Of a stretch of DNA of 64,000 nt, positions 37,153 to 45,908 are shown piece after piece. Made by a program: the position numbers and the translations under genes. The notes under the pieces were generated by a model. It was not told where the DNA came from, did no database searches, and saw only the letters and a program-made list of their open reading frames with translations. Position 1 is the first letter of the stretch, and every line of letters starts with the position of its first letter. Source of the stretch: an uncultured Chthonomonas sp. (lineage in GTDB: Bacteria; Armatimonadota; Chthonomonadetes; Chthonomonadales; Chthonomonadaceae); the NCBI GenBank assembly GCA_903859705.1, contig CAIONQ010000154.1, positions 49,868 to 113,867 on the forward strand, written 5' to 3'.

Positions 37153-37634
37153 ATTACGATGCCCCTTTTGCGGCCACCACCGGGACCCGTCTGGCAGTTG
37201 ATACCCATATCCTGGTTGGCCGCACTCATTATCAAATTATAGGTTCTGGCTTACATGTTTAACGAATTCTTCGCTTTGTTTCTGAAATACGGACGAACCA
37301 GCGGACGAGGATGTTTCACAATCACCAGCATACCCGAAGGAGGGTAATAGGTAAGCGGTAATAGGGAAACGACGATCTGTTGCTAAAACGCTTGTAAAGC
37401 AGTATGAATTACCTGCACTGTAACGATGAGCTTGCGAATGGTGTGCAGCAGCGCTGGCAATCTCGAAGCTAATTCATTGTCTTATAGTGCCAAGCCAGAA
37501 GGCAGCGAGGGAGACAGAGTTAGTGACCATACATCAAATTGCTGTAACCCGCGGCTTATTTATAGAGTATTGATTGCATTAACATCCGTGGGGCAAGAAG
37601 TGAATCCGCTCGCACGAAAGTAAGGGGCACAAAG
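37153..37634. other. Intergenic region upstream of the SIMPL gene
   Basis: 480 bases, AT-richer than the flanking genes, divergently flanked by the DUF2339 gene. It must hold both promoters. GGTAAT-type short direct repeats occur near 37345-37365. I see no supported gene, RNA or operator. Confidence 0.4.
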
Positions 37635-38390
37635 ATGCCGGATATCCGTTCTATAAGCCGCATTGTGGTTGCCGCCATTGCAGGCGTTTCTGCTGTAGCC
37701 TGCGTTGTAATAACCACGCGGGCCTATCAAAAAACCCGCCGATCTGGAGAAATTATTCGTGTTACGGGCTCTGCACGGCGAGAAATCCGCTCAGATTTCA
37801 TTATCTGGCAGTGTACAGCAAAAGAGGAGCGCCCAACAGCAACGGCTGCATTTGCCAGCCTCCATTCAGATACAGGGCGCATTGTGGACTACCTGAAGAA
37901 ACAGGGCATCAAACCAGAAGAGATTGTGCCGATGCCAATAAACACATCTGTACTGCACCCGCCTCTGGATGCCAACGTGCGTGATGATAGTGCCGTAAGC
38001 AGGCCCATTACAGGGTATCGGTTAACCCAGGCGATACAGGTGCGCTCTAAGGATGTGGTGCATGTGGACACGGTTGCGCGTGGAGCTACGGAGCTGATGA
38101 GCCTGGGAATCCCGCTAACCTCCGATGCCCCTGAGTTTTTGTACACTGGAATTGATAAGCTGAAGTTGGAGCTGTTAAATGAGGCCTCGAGCGATGCGCG
38201 CAGCAAAGCGGAGGGGATTGCAATAAGCTGCGGCAGCCATGTGGGCGAATTAAAGTATGCGAGGGCGGGAGTAACGCAGATAGAAGCACTTTCGGCAACT
38301 GAAGGAGTTACCGATACGGGGGCAAACGATACGAGCTCGCTGGATAAGAAGGTAACGGTGGTGGTACGTACCGATTTCACAATTAAGTAA
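37635..38390 (+). CDS. SIMPL-domain (DUF541) membrane-anchored protein
   Basis: 251 residues with an uncleaved-type N-terminal TM (IVVAAIAGVSAVACVVI, about 11-27), then the SIMPL/DUF541 domain facing the periplasm: IIRVTGSARREIRSDF (about 41-56), a central VVHVDTVARGATELMSLGI, and ARSKAEGIAISCGSHVGELKYA near 192. Members have been linked to oxidative-stress tolerance in some bacteria but no mechanism is settled. ATG at 37635 preceded by AAGGGG. It is monocistronic, with a hairpin terminator at 38408-38437. Confidence 0.88.
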   Translation: MPDIRSISRIVVAAIAGVSAVACVVITTRAYQKTRRSGEIIRVTGSARREIRSDFIIWQCTAKEERPTATAAFASLHSDTGRIVDYLKKQGIKPEEIVPMPINTSVLHPPLDANVRDDSAVSRPITGYRLTQAIQVRSKDVVHVDTVARGATELMSLGIPLTSDAPEFLYTGIDKLKLELLNEASSDARSKAEGIAISCGSHVGELKYARAGVTQIEALSATEGVTDTGANDTSSLDKKVTVVVRTDFTIK

Positions 38391-38407
38391 CGGCGTTTGC
38401 TTTGCAT

Positions 38408-38437
38408 GTGCCGGGAGCGTAGACAGGCTCCCGGCAC
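38408..38437. terminator. Bidirectional terminator between SIMPL and M56 genes
   Basis: Eleven-bp arms GTGCCGGGAGC (38408-38418) and GCTCCCGGCAC (38427-38437), loop GTAGACAG, between two convergent stops. Confidence 0.7.
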
Positions 38438-38450
38438 ACAGGTATTTGGC

Positions 38451-40415
38451 TTACTGATGCCGCAGAACGGTGATTTCTGCAATTGTGGTTGTGGCTTCCC
38501 GATTGGTGGGCAGTTTTCCAGATTGTGCTGCTTTAATGGCTGCCTGATCATGCGATGTGGTAACGCCAACTATGCGCGTTGCCTTATCCAGCGTTACTAC
38601 GGTGTTCTGCGGGATATCGGCCGCAATTTCCGATTTCCCTTCCAGGTGTATGCGTAATCGCCCTTTTATGCCGGCGTGATCTGCATCTGCACCTGTTACC
38701 GTAATGCTAAAGTCGGTACCTGAGATCTCTTTGCCATCCGCCCCTCTATTGCCAATCTGTATCTTCGCTGGCATGCCTGTAAGGGTCATTATTCTGGGAG
38801 TAGAGATGGTTTTAAGCTCACCGGCTGTTGCTGGCGAGGCCTGCAGTAGCTTTACCCGGATTTCCCAGGAGCCCTTTACCTGGTTTCCGGTGGGAGCGTT
38901 GGATGCTCGGGCCACCTTTATCATGGTGCCAGCAGCTTTGCCGCGCGGCAGGCGGGTTACGGTAACCATTGATGGGTCGATATCGTGCATTTGCTTCAGG
39001 GTAATATCGCCCCCCAGTTTCAAGGCATCAAAGAGCTCAACCGGATTGCCCAGGGCGATTACGGTGTAAGGAGGGTGGATGCGCTTGCCATCTACCTCTA
39101 TATCGGCGCCATGGGCCTTGATTGTGGCCGGGTTACTTACAGCAATGCCGTTTACCTCTACTTTGCCTGTTGCTTTTGATTTTACTGCCGAAACCACCTT
39201 TTGCAAATCCACATCATGAACCAGGAGCGAGGCTGGCTCCCTTCCTTTTGCGGGCAGTTTGCTATCTGCAAGCACAACTCTTATCCCCTCGGCAGATTGG
39301 CTGGAGGAACCGCTTGCGGTGGTGGGTGGCTGATGTGCTGAAGAGGCGGTGGGCAGAATAACAATGGCTGCGGCGCAGCACGCCATTATAAGCGCAAGCC
39401 CGGAAGTTGCAAGCGGGCTTGTGCGCCCGGATTGCTGCAGTTTGTTGTGGTTCATGCCGAGTATCCTTTCAATACGATCCTTAAGGCCGCTGTTCTGGTT
39501 TGCTGCAGCAATTGCAGCATCTGCAATTTGAAGTTCTGAGGCGGCGAGCAGAGCGGAGGCATATACCGCCCGGTTTGGCAGGGTATCCAGCACTCTGTCG
39601 TCGCAGCAGCGTTCGCGTTCTTTTCTTACCTGTGCCGATACCCACCACACTGCGGGGTGGTAGAAAAACAGAGTTTCCAGGACGCACTGAAGTGCGTTAA
39701 CCAGAAGATCTGCCCTTTGAATGTGTGCAAGCTCGTGCAGGATCAGTGCATCCAGCAGATCTGGAGATATTCCACCCGCAAGTGTTGCCGGGATGGCGAG
39801 CACGGTTTGCCACACACCGAACACAAACGGCCCCCTGCCCTGTTGGATTAGCCGCAGCCGAGGTACGGAGCGGAGCCCACACTGCGCGGCCAGTTTTCTT
39901 ACTCGGCAATCTATTTGGGCATGCAGCGGATGGCCAATGGGCAATGCCTGATGAAGGCTGCGCTTAATAACCGCCCAGGCTCCCGCCAGGCGCAGGGCAA
40001 ACAGGACGCAGCCTGCCAGCCACAGGGGTACGATTTGGGGTGCATGGTTGCGGACCGAAGTAGAGATTATTTGAAGGATGTTGCGGGGCTCTGTGTTCTG
40101 CAACAGCGCTAAAGTGCTGGTAGTACCATTGGAGGGAAATGCCTGCAGCTTGCCCGGGAGTACTGCCTGTGTGGATGCCTGATAACCTGAATTTGAGGCT
40201 ACGCGCAACTGGCTGCTGAACGTGAAGATTGGCGCCAGCGCCAGAGCAGCTAGGCAGGCAACAGAGGCACGGTATCTGCGTGCAGAGTTGCCATTATTGC
40301 CGCAAATGGCAATCAATGCTCTGAGCGCCAGAGCGGCCAACGCACCCTGCCATACGGTATGCATAAGGGTTACGGCCGCTGCCGATACTATTAAAGAGGT
40401 TGCAGGGGAATTCAC
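38451..40415 (-). CDS. M56-family (BlaR1/MecR1-like) membrane metallopeptidase with unusual sensor half
   Basis: 654 residues. The N-terminal half is a BlaR1/MecR1-type M56 peptidase: four TM helices plus a cytosolic zinc site HELAHIQRAD near 224 (HExxH) and FFYHPAVWW with the third ligand region near 250. On a signal, such proteases cleave the partner BlaI. The periplasmic half, however, has no serine beta-lactam sensor motifs. Instead residues about 415-470 (VNGIAVSNPATIKAHGADIE, PPYTVIALGNPVELFDALKL) look like a DUF881-like domain, and about 510-560 (STPRIMTLTGMPAKIQIG) resembles the beta-strand region of secretins. It is the second gene of an overlapping pair with blaI-like 40412-40816. 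What it senses is unknown. Confidence 0.87.
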   Translation of the reverse strand: MNSPATSLIVSAAAVTLMHTVWQGALAALALRALIAICGNNGNSARRYRASVACLAALALAPIFTFSSQLRVASNSGYQASTQAVLPGKLQAFPSNGTTSTLALLQNTEPRNILQIISTSVRNHAPQIVPLWLAGCVLFALRLAGAWAVIKRSLHQALPIGHPLHAQIDCRVRKLAAQCGLRSVPRLRLIQQGRGPFVFGVWQTVLAIPATLAGGISPDLLDALILHELAHIQRADLLVNALQCVLETLFFYHPAVWWVSAQVRKERERCCDDRVLDTLPNRAVYASALLAASELQIADAAIAAANQNSGLKDRIERILGMNHNKLQQSGRTSPLATSGLALIMACCAAAIVILPTASSAHQPPTTASGSSSQSAEGIRVVLADSKLPAKGREPASLLVHDVDLQKVVSAVKSKATGKVEVNGIAVSNPATIKAHGADIEVDGKRIHPPYTVIALGNPVELFDALKLGGDITLKQMHDIDPSMVTVTRLPRGKAAGTMIKVARASNAPTGNQVKGSWEIRVKLLQASPATAGELKTISTPRIMTLTGMPAKIQIGNRGADGKEISGTDFSITVTGADADHAGIKGRLRIHLEGKSEIAADIPQNTVVTLDKATRIVGVTTSHDQAAIKAAQSGKLPTNREATTTIAEITVLRHQ

Positions 40416-40816
40416 TTCGGCTCCTCCTCCGTTCGCTCCTCATACATTTCCAGCATCTTGCGAATTTCGGCAAGCTCTTCTCGTGAAGGCCGTTTGGCAG
40501 CAAGTGCGTGCATTACCAGCGTTTTGGCGGCACCTTCAAACGCCCTATTGATGAGATCGGTAACAAGGCCCGTACGGGTTTCGGATTGTCCAGAGGCGGC
40601 GGAATAGCGGTGCGCTTTGCCATCTTCTTGCCTCTCTACCAGCCCCTTTTCATGCATTATCTGCAGCATTTTAAGCAGAGTGGTATAGCCCTGCGGCTTG
40701 CCAGTGGAGCTTTCCATCAGCTCTCGAACGGTGCTGCCCGGGCTTTTCCAGAGGGCTCGCAGAATCTCCAACTCGGCAGGAGTGGGGTTTCGCGGTTTTG
40801 AGAGATCTTCTTCCAT
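40412..40816 (-). CDS. BlaI/MecI/CopY-family transcriptional repressor
   Basis: 134-residue winged-helix repressor. The N-terminal domain PTPAELEILRALWKSPGSTVRELME is the standard BlaI/MecI opening, followed by the recognition-helix region TGKPQGYTTLLKMLQIMHEKGLVERQEDGKAHRY. The C-terminal dimerisation helix follows (about 80-130). Family members bind as dimers to inverted repeats at their own promoter and are removed by the partner M56 protease, whose start codon overlaps this gene's stop by four bases (40412-40415). ATG at 40816; the operator-promoter lies 12-58 bases upstream. No beta-lactamase gene is nearby, so the regulon is unknown. Confidence 0.93.
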   Translation of the reverse strand: MEEDLSKPRNPTPAELEILRALWKSPGSTVRELMESSTGKPQGYTTLLKMLQIMHEKGLVERQEDGKAHRYSAASGQSETRTGLVTDLINRAFEGAAKTLVMHALAAKRPSREELAEIRKMLEMYEERTEEEPK

Positions 40817-40827
40817 GTTATCCGTTC

Positions 40828-40874
40828 TACGAAGAGTTTCGTATATTGTATACGAAGATCTTCGTAGGAGTCAA
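40828..40874 (-). promoter_or_regulatory. BlaI operator-promoter, two dyads over a sigma-70 site
   Basis: On the minus strand: -35 TTGACT (40869-40874), 18-base spacer, -10 TACAAT (40845-40850). The spacer contains the perfect 16-bp palindrome TACGAAGATCTTCGTA (40851-40866), flush with the -10. A second dyad of the same type, TACGAA-N4-TTCGTA (40828-40843), lies just downstream of the -10, with centres 23 bp apart. Both carry identical TACGAA/TTCGTA arms. Repression by occupancy is inferred from BlaI-family biology. Confidence 0.8.
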
Positions 40875-40905
40875 GCAAATTGTTGGACGTATGATTTCAG
40901 GGGAT

Positions 40906-41559
40906 TTATCGGATGCCGGTTGTGGCGCAAACGGCGTGTTTGCGGGGTGGAATGGTGAAAAAGAGGGCAAGCAGGGCGCACATTCCAAGGCAGATGGGCA
41001 CGCTGACAAATCCAAGTAGGAAGGCAACAAAATAGACATGTGGCCCAAACCGATAGGAATGAGTGATCCCAATTGCAACCTGCCGATCGTAGTCGACGCG
41101 TAACAGGCGTTCATTGGTGGAGGCGTATTTCCAGAGCATATTAAAACAGCTCGCCAGAAACAGGCTGGTGCCCGAGTAGACAAGCGCGGCTATTGTTGCA
41201 TCTGGCTGGCCATAATAGGATGCGGCCAGACTGGTGGCAAATGGAAACAGAGTAACTGCGAGGAGGAGTGCGCCATTTAGCAGCATAAAACGATCATCAC
41301 TGCGCTGGATTAGGCCGAAGATGCGGTGGTGATTAATCCAGACGATAAGGACCGTTAAGAAGCTGGTTAAAAAGGCCGCATAAGTTGGCCATTGGGCCAG
41401 GAGATCGGCTGCGAGATGGGTGCTATGCCCGGCAAGCGGACCGGTTGGCACATGAATATCCAAAACAAGAAGCGTGATGGCCACGGCAAATACCCCATCA
41501 CTGAAGGCCTCAATTCGGCCCGTTTCTCTGGGGCCCGTTTCTGGTGGAGCGGCCGTCAA
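40906..41559 (-). CDS. TMEM175/DUF1211-family potassium-channel-like protein
   Basis: 217 residues, six predicted TM helices. TM1 carries the family signature RIEAFSDGVFAVAITLLVLDI (about 14-34), with the FSD...T/L pattern of the bacterial TMEM175 channels, which form leaky K+ channels lacking a canonical selectivity filter. WINHHRIFGLIQRSDDRFM (about 73-91) marks the second conserved region. It appears to start with TTG at 41559, the TTGA overlapping the TGA of the preceding 139-residue gene, so its translation is probably coupled to that gene; no ATG or GTG is available before the family signature. Inner membrane; physiological role unproven. Confidence 0.88.
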   Translation of the reverse strand: MTAAPPETGPRETGRIEAFSDGVFAVAITLLVLDIHVPTGPLAGHSTHLAADLLAQWPTYAAFLTSFLTVLIVWINHHRIFGLIQRSDDRFMLLNGALLLAVTLFPFATSLAASYYGQPDATIAALVYSGTSLFLASCFNMLWKYASTNERLLRVDYDRQVAIGITHSYRFGPHVYFVAFLLGFVSVPICLGMCALLALFFTIPPRKHAVCATTGIR

Positions 41560-41975
41560 TTTGTGGGATCCTCGCCGCGGCTTACCAGCAGATTGATTTC
41601 GGCGGCCATTTCGGCAAGGGTTGCACCGTACCCGGTTGTGGTGGTGCCGTTCTCTTCATCCATTGCCAGAACCAGCAGGGCAGCCTTCTCCAGGGCTTCA
41701 GCAGCCCTTATGTTCAGGCTTGTTTTATCCAGCCCATTTACCTGATAGCTGGTGTGGAAGTTCCGCTGATACCGTTGCTCTATGCCCGCAGGCAGGTTTG
41801 CCGAACGCATTAAAGACCTTGCGAGCAGGCCCGCAAGCGGCCGCGCTCCATCCAGGAGATACTCTGCCTCCGAGATGTCTTCATCCAGCATCGCTTTATC
41901 CATATCGGTAATCAGCGAATCCAGCTCGAGGGCACGCAAGGCCCAGTCGTTCACTTCATCCTGCGAAATCTCCAC
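41556..41975 (-). CDS. Conserved-looking small helical protein, unknown function
   Basis: 139 residues, no recognised family. Acidic and mainly helical: VNDWALRALELDSLITDMDKAML (about 8-30), YLLDGARPLAGLLARSLMRS, and NIRAAEALEKAALLVLAMDEENG. No TM or signal peptide. GTG start at 41975 with AAAGGAAA before it. It overlaps the TMEM175-like gene by 4 bases, so the two are one operon; a cytosolic partner of the channel is conceivable but untested. Confidence 0.65.
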   Translation of the reverse strand: MEISQDEVNDWALRALELDSLITDMDKAMLDEDISEAEYLLDGARPLAGLLARSLMRSANLPAGIEQRYQRNFHTSYQVNGLDKTSLNIRAAEALEKAALLVLAMDEENGTTTTGYGATLAEMAAEINLLVSRGEDPTN

Positions 41976-41994
41976 AGTGTTTCCTTTCTGTTAG

Positions 41995-42020
41995 CCGGTG
42001 GGCACCCGGGTGCCCACCGG
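41995..42020 (-). terminator. Perfect GC-rich palindrome after aldo/keto reductase gene
   Basis: CCGGTGGGCACCC (41995-42007) abutting GGGTGCCCACCGG (42008-42020), a 26-base perfect palindrome, 16 bases past the stop of the minus-strand gene 42037-43218. As RNA it would form a very stable stem with a tetraloop-sized turn. Confidence 0.65.
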
Positions 42021-42036
42021 CGGTTACAGATTGGGT

Positions 42037-43218
42037 TCAGCTTTCGCTCTGGCGCTTTGCCGGGGCTTTATACAGCATGGCGTGGGCTTCGCGCAGTATT
42101 CCCGGTATCTTCTCTGCAAAGGGGTTTGCAGATACCGCTTTTACAATGGCAGCCTCATCAAAATCGGCGGCATTGTTGCCTGGCTGCCAGTGATCTGCAT
42201 GGCCAAGCAGATTGTAGCGGCCAGCTGCCCACTCGGTAAGATCGTAGGCGTTGGCAAATGTCCAGAGGCGAAGAATCTCCTGAACGTTTACTTCACCGGC
42301 GATCTCAGTGGATTCTGGCAAACCTACCCACCAGCTCTCTGCCCACTCTGCTCCGAAGGTGCTAACAAGCTGCTGATACAGCCTATCGCGAACCGGGGCG
42401 ATGGTGTTTTTGATATCGTTGTAGTGTTTCAGGGCATCTACATGCGCATCGAAATCGGTTGGGCGTGCGGCACCGATACTCAGAGTGTGCACTTCATCGA
42501 GCTCGAGGCAGTGCAGATCGTTAAACTGCATGGGAAGCAATGGCGCGCACAGATCCACCAGTTTTTGCGGTGGTTTCTGTAGCATGCCGCCCTTATCGGT
42601 GGGAGAGATGATGAACACGCCCATATCCTGCCGGGCGGCCTCCATAATGGCGGGGCGGTTAAAATCGTTTACCCAGTACCAGTGCAGGTTCATATAATCA
42701 AACTCACCGGTGGCACATGCAGCTTCCATAGCGCTATTGGGGCCATGGGTAGAGAAGCCTATAAAGCGTACGCGGCCTTCCCTTTGCAGCTGGCGAGCTG
42801 CTTCCATGCATCCGCCCGGCTGCAGCACCATCTCCAGAATGCCACGGGTGTTAATACCATGAAAAGCCAGCAGCTCCACATGATCCAACTGAAGGTAGTT
42901 CATGGATTTGTTGAACTTTTCCAGAAACTCTTCTGCCGTTTTTGTTGGGCCAACCTTGGTTTGAACAATGATCCTATCTCGCGGGAGCGTTGGCAAAACA
43001 CGGCCAAGCTGCATCTCGCTGGAGCCATAACCACGGGCTGTTTCGATATGGTTGATGCCCAGCTCATACGCGCGATGGATGGTGGCTTCCAGGTTGGCCT
43101 GGTCGGCATCTGGGATTTCAGACTGAGGTAGATCTTGCCAGCGATACTGGTAGCGCATGCCCCCGCAGGAGAGGACGGGGATCTGCAGCTTGGTCCGCCC
43201 AAATCGTCTATAGTGCAT
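42037..43218 (-). CDS. Aldo/keto reductase family protein
   Basis: 393 residues. NAD(P)H-dependent aldo/keto reductase (TIM barrel) of the class starting MHYRRFGRTKLQIPVLSCGGMR, common near sugar-catabolic genes. Catalytic positions: IETARGYGSSEMQLG near 57 (Tyr; the usual Asp of DTA is Glu here), IIVQTKVGP near 83 (Lys), and ELLAFHGINT near 112 (His). The C-terminal 90 residues (EVNVQEILRLWTFANAYDLTEWAAGRYNLL) extend beyond the barrel, as in some iron-sulfur-associated members, although I see no CxxC cluster motif there. Substrate unknown; may act on sugars or quinones. Followed by a GC-rich hairpin. Confidence 0.88.
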   Translation of the reverse strand: MHYRRFGRTKLQIPVLSCGGMRYQYRWQDLPQSEIPDADQANLEATIHRAYELGINHIETARGYGSSEMQLGRVLPTLPRDRIIVQTKVGPTKTAEEFLEKFNKSMNYLQLDHVELLAFHGINTRGILEMVLQPGGCMEAARQLQREGRVRFIGFSTHGPNSAMEAACATGEFDYMNLHWYWVNDFNRPAIMEAARQDMGVFIISPTDKGGMLQKPPQKLVDLCAPLLPMQFNDLHCLELDEVHTLSIGAARPTDFDAHVDALKHYNDIKNTIAPVRDRLYQQLVSTFGAEWAESWWVGLPESTEIAGEVNVQEILRLWTFANAYDLTEWAAGRYNLLGHADHWQPGNNAADFDEAAIVKAVSANPFAEKIPGILREAHAMLYKAPAKRQSES

Positions 43219-43308
43219 TCTGTGGATTCCTGTAATGAAGTTTGGAAATATTTCCCTGCATTATGGCATGAGGCAAGGGGGTGCCGTAAATGCGTAACGT
43301 GCAGGGTT

Positions 43309-45633
43309 TTATGTTTTGCGGGCTTTATCTGCAGGGCCAGGGGGCAGAGATGTAACCTCTATACCGAGCTTTGTGAGCTCGGCAGTAAATGCTTTTGCAT
43401 TGTGCCGCTGTACCACAATGGCTTTGCCGCCGAGCGTGCCCAAAGCGAGCGTCTTGAGCCCATCTATCGTGAGAAGCCCTTCGGTGGTTTTGTGACTATC
43501 GAAATTGAACACGACGGTATCTTCTGATGTAACTGGCGGCATTGTGCCGACCCATACAGAGAGCTTGACTGCAAGTTGCTCTGGAATACCGCGTTGCCAG
43601 GGTTGATTTTCCAGCAACTGATACAGATCCTCCAGCTTATTGCCTTTGTTTATGGCACGGACAACGCTTTCTTTTGTGATCTGCCAACGCGGAGTATTGG
43701 CCTGAACGGCGCTGCCTGCTCTGGGTTGAATAGGATCGGTCCACCGGTTCAAGATGGCACAGTGGCGAAGATCTATAAAGAGCCTTGGCAGGCTGATGCT
43801 GCCATCTGAACCGGCGCTTACCCTGCAGGAGTAAGCGCGCGATAAATAGTTATAATGCTCATCCTTATATAACTTTGCGATGGCAGGCCGTGCTCCCGCT
43901 TCCAATATTAGAAACCTTTCGGCCACTGGCCTGAGGTTGGATGCAAATTTAAGTTGTGAGGTGATGAAGTTTGTGCGCTCTTCCTCACTTTCAAACTCAA
44001 CTAATTCCACATCTTTTCTTATGGTTACTCTGTTTATACTGGTGGCCCAATTGGTAATTTGCTGAAGAACATTGGCTGGTACAGCTCTTCTGGCACCACT
44101 GGTAAGCCCGGTAATAATTCTGTTTACGTCTCCGATGCGGCGGAGCCCCATTGAGATTGAATCCTTGGATAGCCTGTAGTTGGCAACGTGCTCCGCAATG
44201 CTAACCCTTTCTGCAATCTGCTCCAGAAAGTTGAGATCGGCCGAGGCTGCCTCATTAATGTACAAAAGAACATCAAAATTGGGCTGTACAATCCAGGGCT
44301 GTGCACGTGCTGGTTCTGTGGCATCTGCTTGCAGCTGAGCCCCGGTCGCATTACTTAGAGGCATGCCCATAAACAGCGCTCGGAAGAGATCTGTAACGCG
44401 AAAGCAATCTACAACGGGAATCTTTGCCGCTGACTTAGCAGCCGGTTTCAGTATCACCTCTACGAGGCCAAGGCGGTACAGCCAGGAAGTAAACGCAGCG
44501 TTAATCCACGGAGCATCCGTTTTAACCCAACTCTCTTGAACCCGCTTTTGCCACGCTTCACCATCTTCATATACCACTTTATTTTCTGGCTGAACCCTGA
44601 AAACTCTACGTGCTGGAAAGTTACTCGTGGATGCCAACTTGCCCACACGGTTAAATACCGCAAGCTCGAACTCTTTCATACTGTAGAAATCGGCAGTGGG
44701 TGGCAAGCAGGCAAGGCCGGTGAGTAACATAGCACGCATGGGTAAAACGTATGATGAATACGGGGAAGTATCGGCTTCGTTCCAGGTATTGTTGAACATA
44801 AGGCCATGAATGAACTGGCGGATTAACTCAATATTATCCAATTCGGCAATGGCACTTGAGCTGATGGCTGTGAAGTTACCGTTTACTCCCTTGAGAATCA
44901 GATTGCCACGGTACATTGAATAGATATAAAATGCGCTGGGATCCGGTAAGTTGCAGGATTCAGAGCTAAGTGTTTCGGTCCAACCAGCCGCTTTTGCTAC
45001 GCGTTTGAGATCTGGAATGCGGAAGGCGTAATCCATGACTCTTTGCTGCAGTGGGCCTCCTGCGTCAACCGACTTAAGGGCGTTAAGCAGATCCAGAACT
45101 ACAGTCTGCACAGATACTTTTGCACGGATCGCATTTGAATCTATCTTAACTGCGGGGATATTGAGGAGCGTAGGAACAAGCGATTTTGGCAGTTGGTTTG
45201 CGATCCTTGCATCAATATAGCAATCGAATTGAGAGTCATACAAAGATGAAAAATGGTTGACGTAATACTGATTGCCCATTATCAATCCGGCATTTTTAGC
45301 CCTTGAAAGATTTGTGCGCACTAAGTCAACATTGTTATCTTGATTATCATCTGTGTTGGCAGTAAGTATTACGGAAGCAAGGGTAAGAGCTCGGCTATCC
45401 AGCTTGCCGCCTAAAAGTTTGATGAGCGTTAGCGGGGCAACCACTCCATCGCCCTGCTTTTGCAGATGTGCCGTAATGGCTTTCGGGTTATTAATAGTTT
45501 GCTGCAGGAAATTGTAGGCATCACTCTTATTCTTGATAGACCTGGCGCCCCATGGGCGGCACAGAGCCTTTAACTCTTCTGAATTGCGTGATGAAAGAAA
45601 CTTTTCAAAAGTAAGTGGCATTGTCAATTCCAC
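43309..45633 (-). CDS. Helicase-conserved-C3 (XPB/Ssl2 N-terminal)-like protein without helicase motor
   Basis: 774 residues, cytosolic, no signal or TM. The region near 445-545 (QPWIVQPNFDVLLYINEAAS, LEQIAERVSIAEHVANYRLS, DSISMGLRRIGD) matches the helicase-conserved C-terminal domain 3 found at the N-terminus of XPB/Ssl2-type helicases and in standalone bacterial proteins, often encoded beside a helicase. No Walker A (GxxxxGKT) or DEAD/DExH box is visible anywhere, so it cannot be a helicase alone. The N-terminal 400 residues are helical and unrecognised. Its DNA is AT-richer than the flanks, a hint of transfer. Downstream of the small ORF 45671-45874. Confidence 0.78.
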   Translation of the reverse strand: MELTMPLTFEKFLSSRNSEELKALCRPWGARSIKNKSDAYNFLQQTINNPKAITAHLQKQGDGVVAPLTLIKLLGGKLDSRALTLASVILTANTDDNQDNNVDLVRTNLSRAKNAGLIMGNQYYVNHFSSLYDSQFDCYIDARIANQLPKSLVPTLLNIPAVKIDSNAIRAKVSVQTVVLDLLNALKSVDAGGPLQQRVMDYAFRIPDLKRVAKAAGWTETLSSESCNLPDPSAFYIYSMYRGNLILKGVNGNFTAISSSAIAELDNIELIRQFIHGLMFNNTWNEADTSPYSSYVLPMRAMLLTGLACLPPTADFYSMKEFELAVFNRVGKLASTSNFPARRVFRVQPENKVVYEDGEAWQKRVQESWVKTDAPWINAAFTSWLYRLGLVEVILKPAAKSAAKIPVVDCFRVTDLFRALFMGMPLSNATGAQLQADATEPARAQPWIVQPNFDVLLYINEAASADLNFLEQIAERVSIAEHVANYRLSKDSISMGLRRIGDVNRIITGLTSGARRAVPANVLQQITNWATSINRVTIRKDVELVEFESEEERTNFITSQLKFASNLRPVAERFLILEAGARPAIAKLYKDEHYNYLSRAYSCRVSAGSDGSISLPRLFIDLRHCAILNRWTDPIQPRAGSAVQANTPRWQITKESVVRAINKGNKLEDLYQLLENQPWQRGIPEQLAVKLSVWVGTMPPVTSEDTVVFNFDSHKTTEGLLTIDGLKTLALGTLGGKAIVVQRHNAKAFTAELTKLGIEVTSLPPGPADKARKT

Positions 45634-45670
45634 CCGTTAGTAGAGATGCGTTGATACAATTGGAGGACTA

Positions 45671-45874
45671 TTAATCCAGAATCTTTGGTGTAATGCTCAG
45701 TTTCTTGAGCCTGTTTTGCAGGGCGGTTAGCTTTGCTGGCTCTACCGCGGCAACGGTATCGGAGAGGCGAAGCATAATCGCCTGTGATGCCTGGGAATCC
45801 AACAAGATCTCATCCAGTATGAGCTTATCCGTAACCTCGATAAGTGATAAATGCTCATGGTGCGCGATTTTCAT
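45671..45874 (-). CDS. 67-residue hypothetical protein beside the palindrome
   Basis: MKIAHHEHLSLIEVTDKLIL starts at 45874 with AAGGG six bases upstream; 67 residues. A longer frame starting with GTG at 45931 lies inside the palindrome and is unlikely. Acidic, probably helical (ILLDSQASQAIMLRLSDTVA, LTALQNRLKKL), no family recognised. Located 37 bases upstream of the helicase-C3-like gene on the same strand, so the two could form one unit. Its small acidic helical make-up is antitoxin-like or adaptor-like, but that is speculation. Confidence 0.55.
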   Translation of the reverse strand: MKIAHHEHLSLIEVTDKLILDEILLDSQASQAIMLRLSDTVAAVEPAKLTALQNRLKKLSITPKILD

Positions 45875-45908
45875 ATTTGCCCTTGATGGATTGTGGCCGA
45901 TGAGAGAT

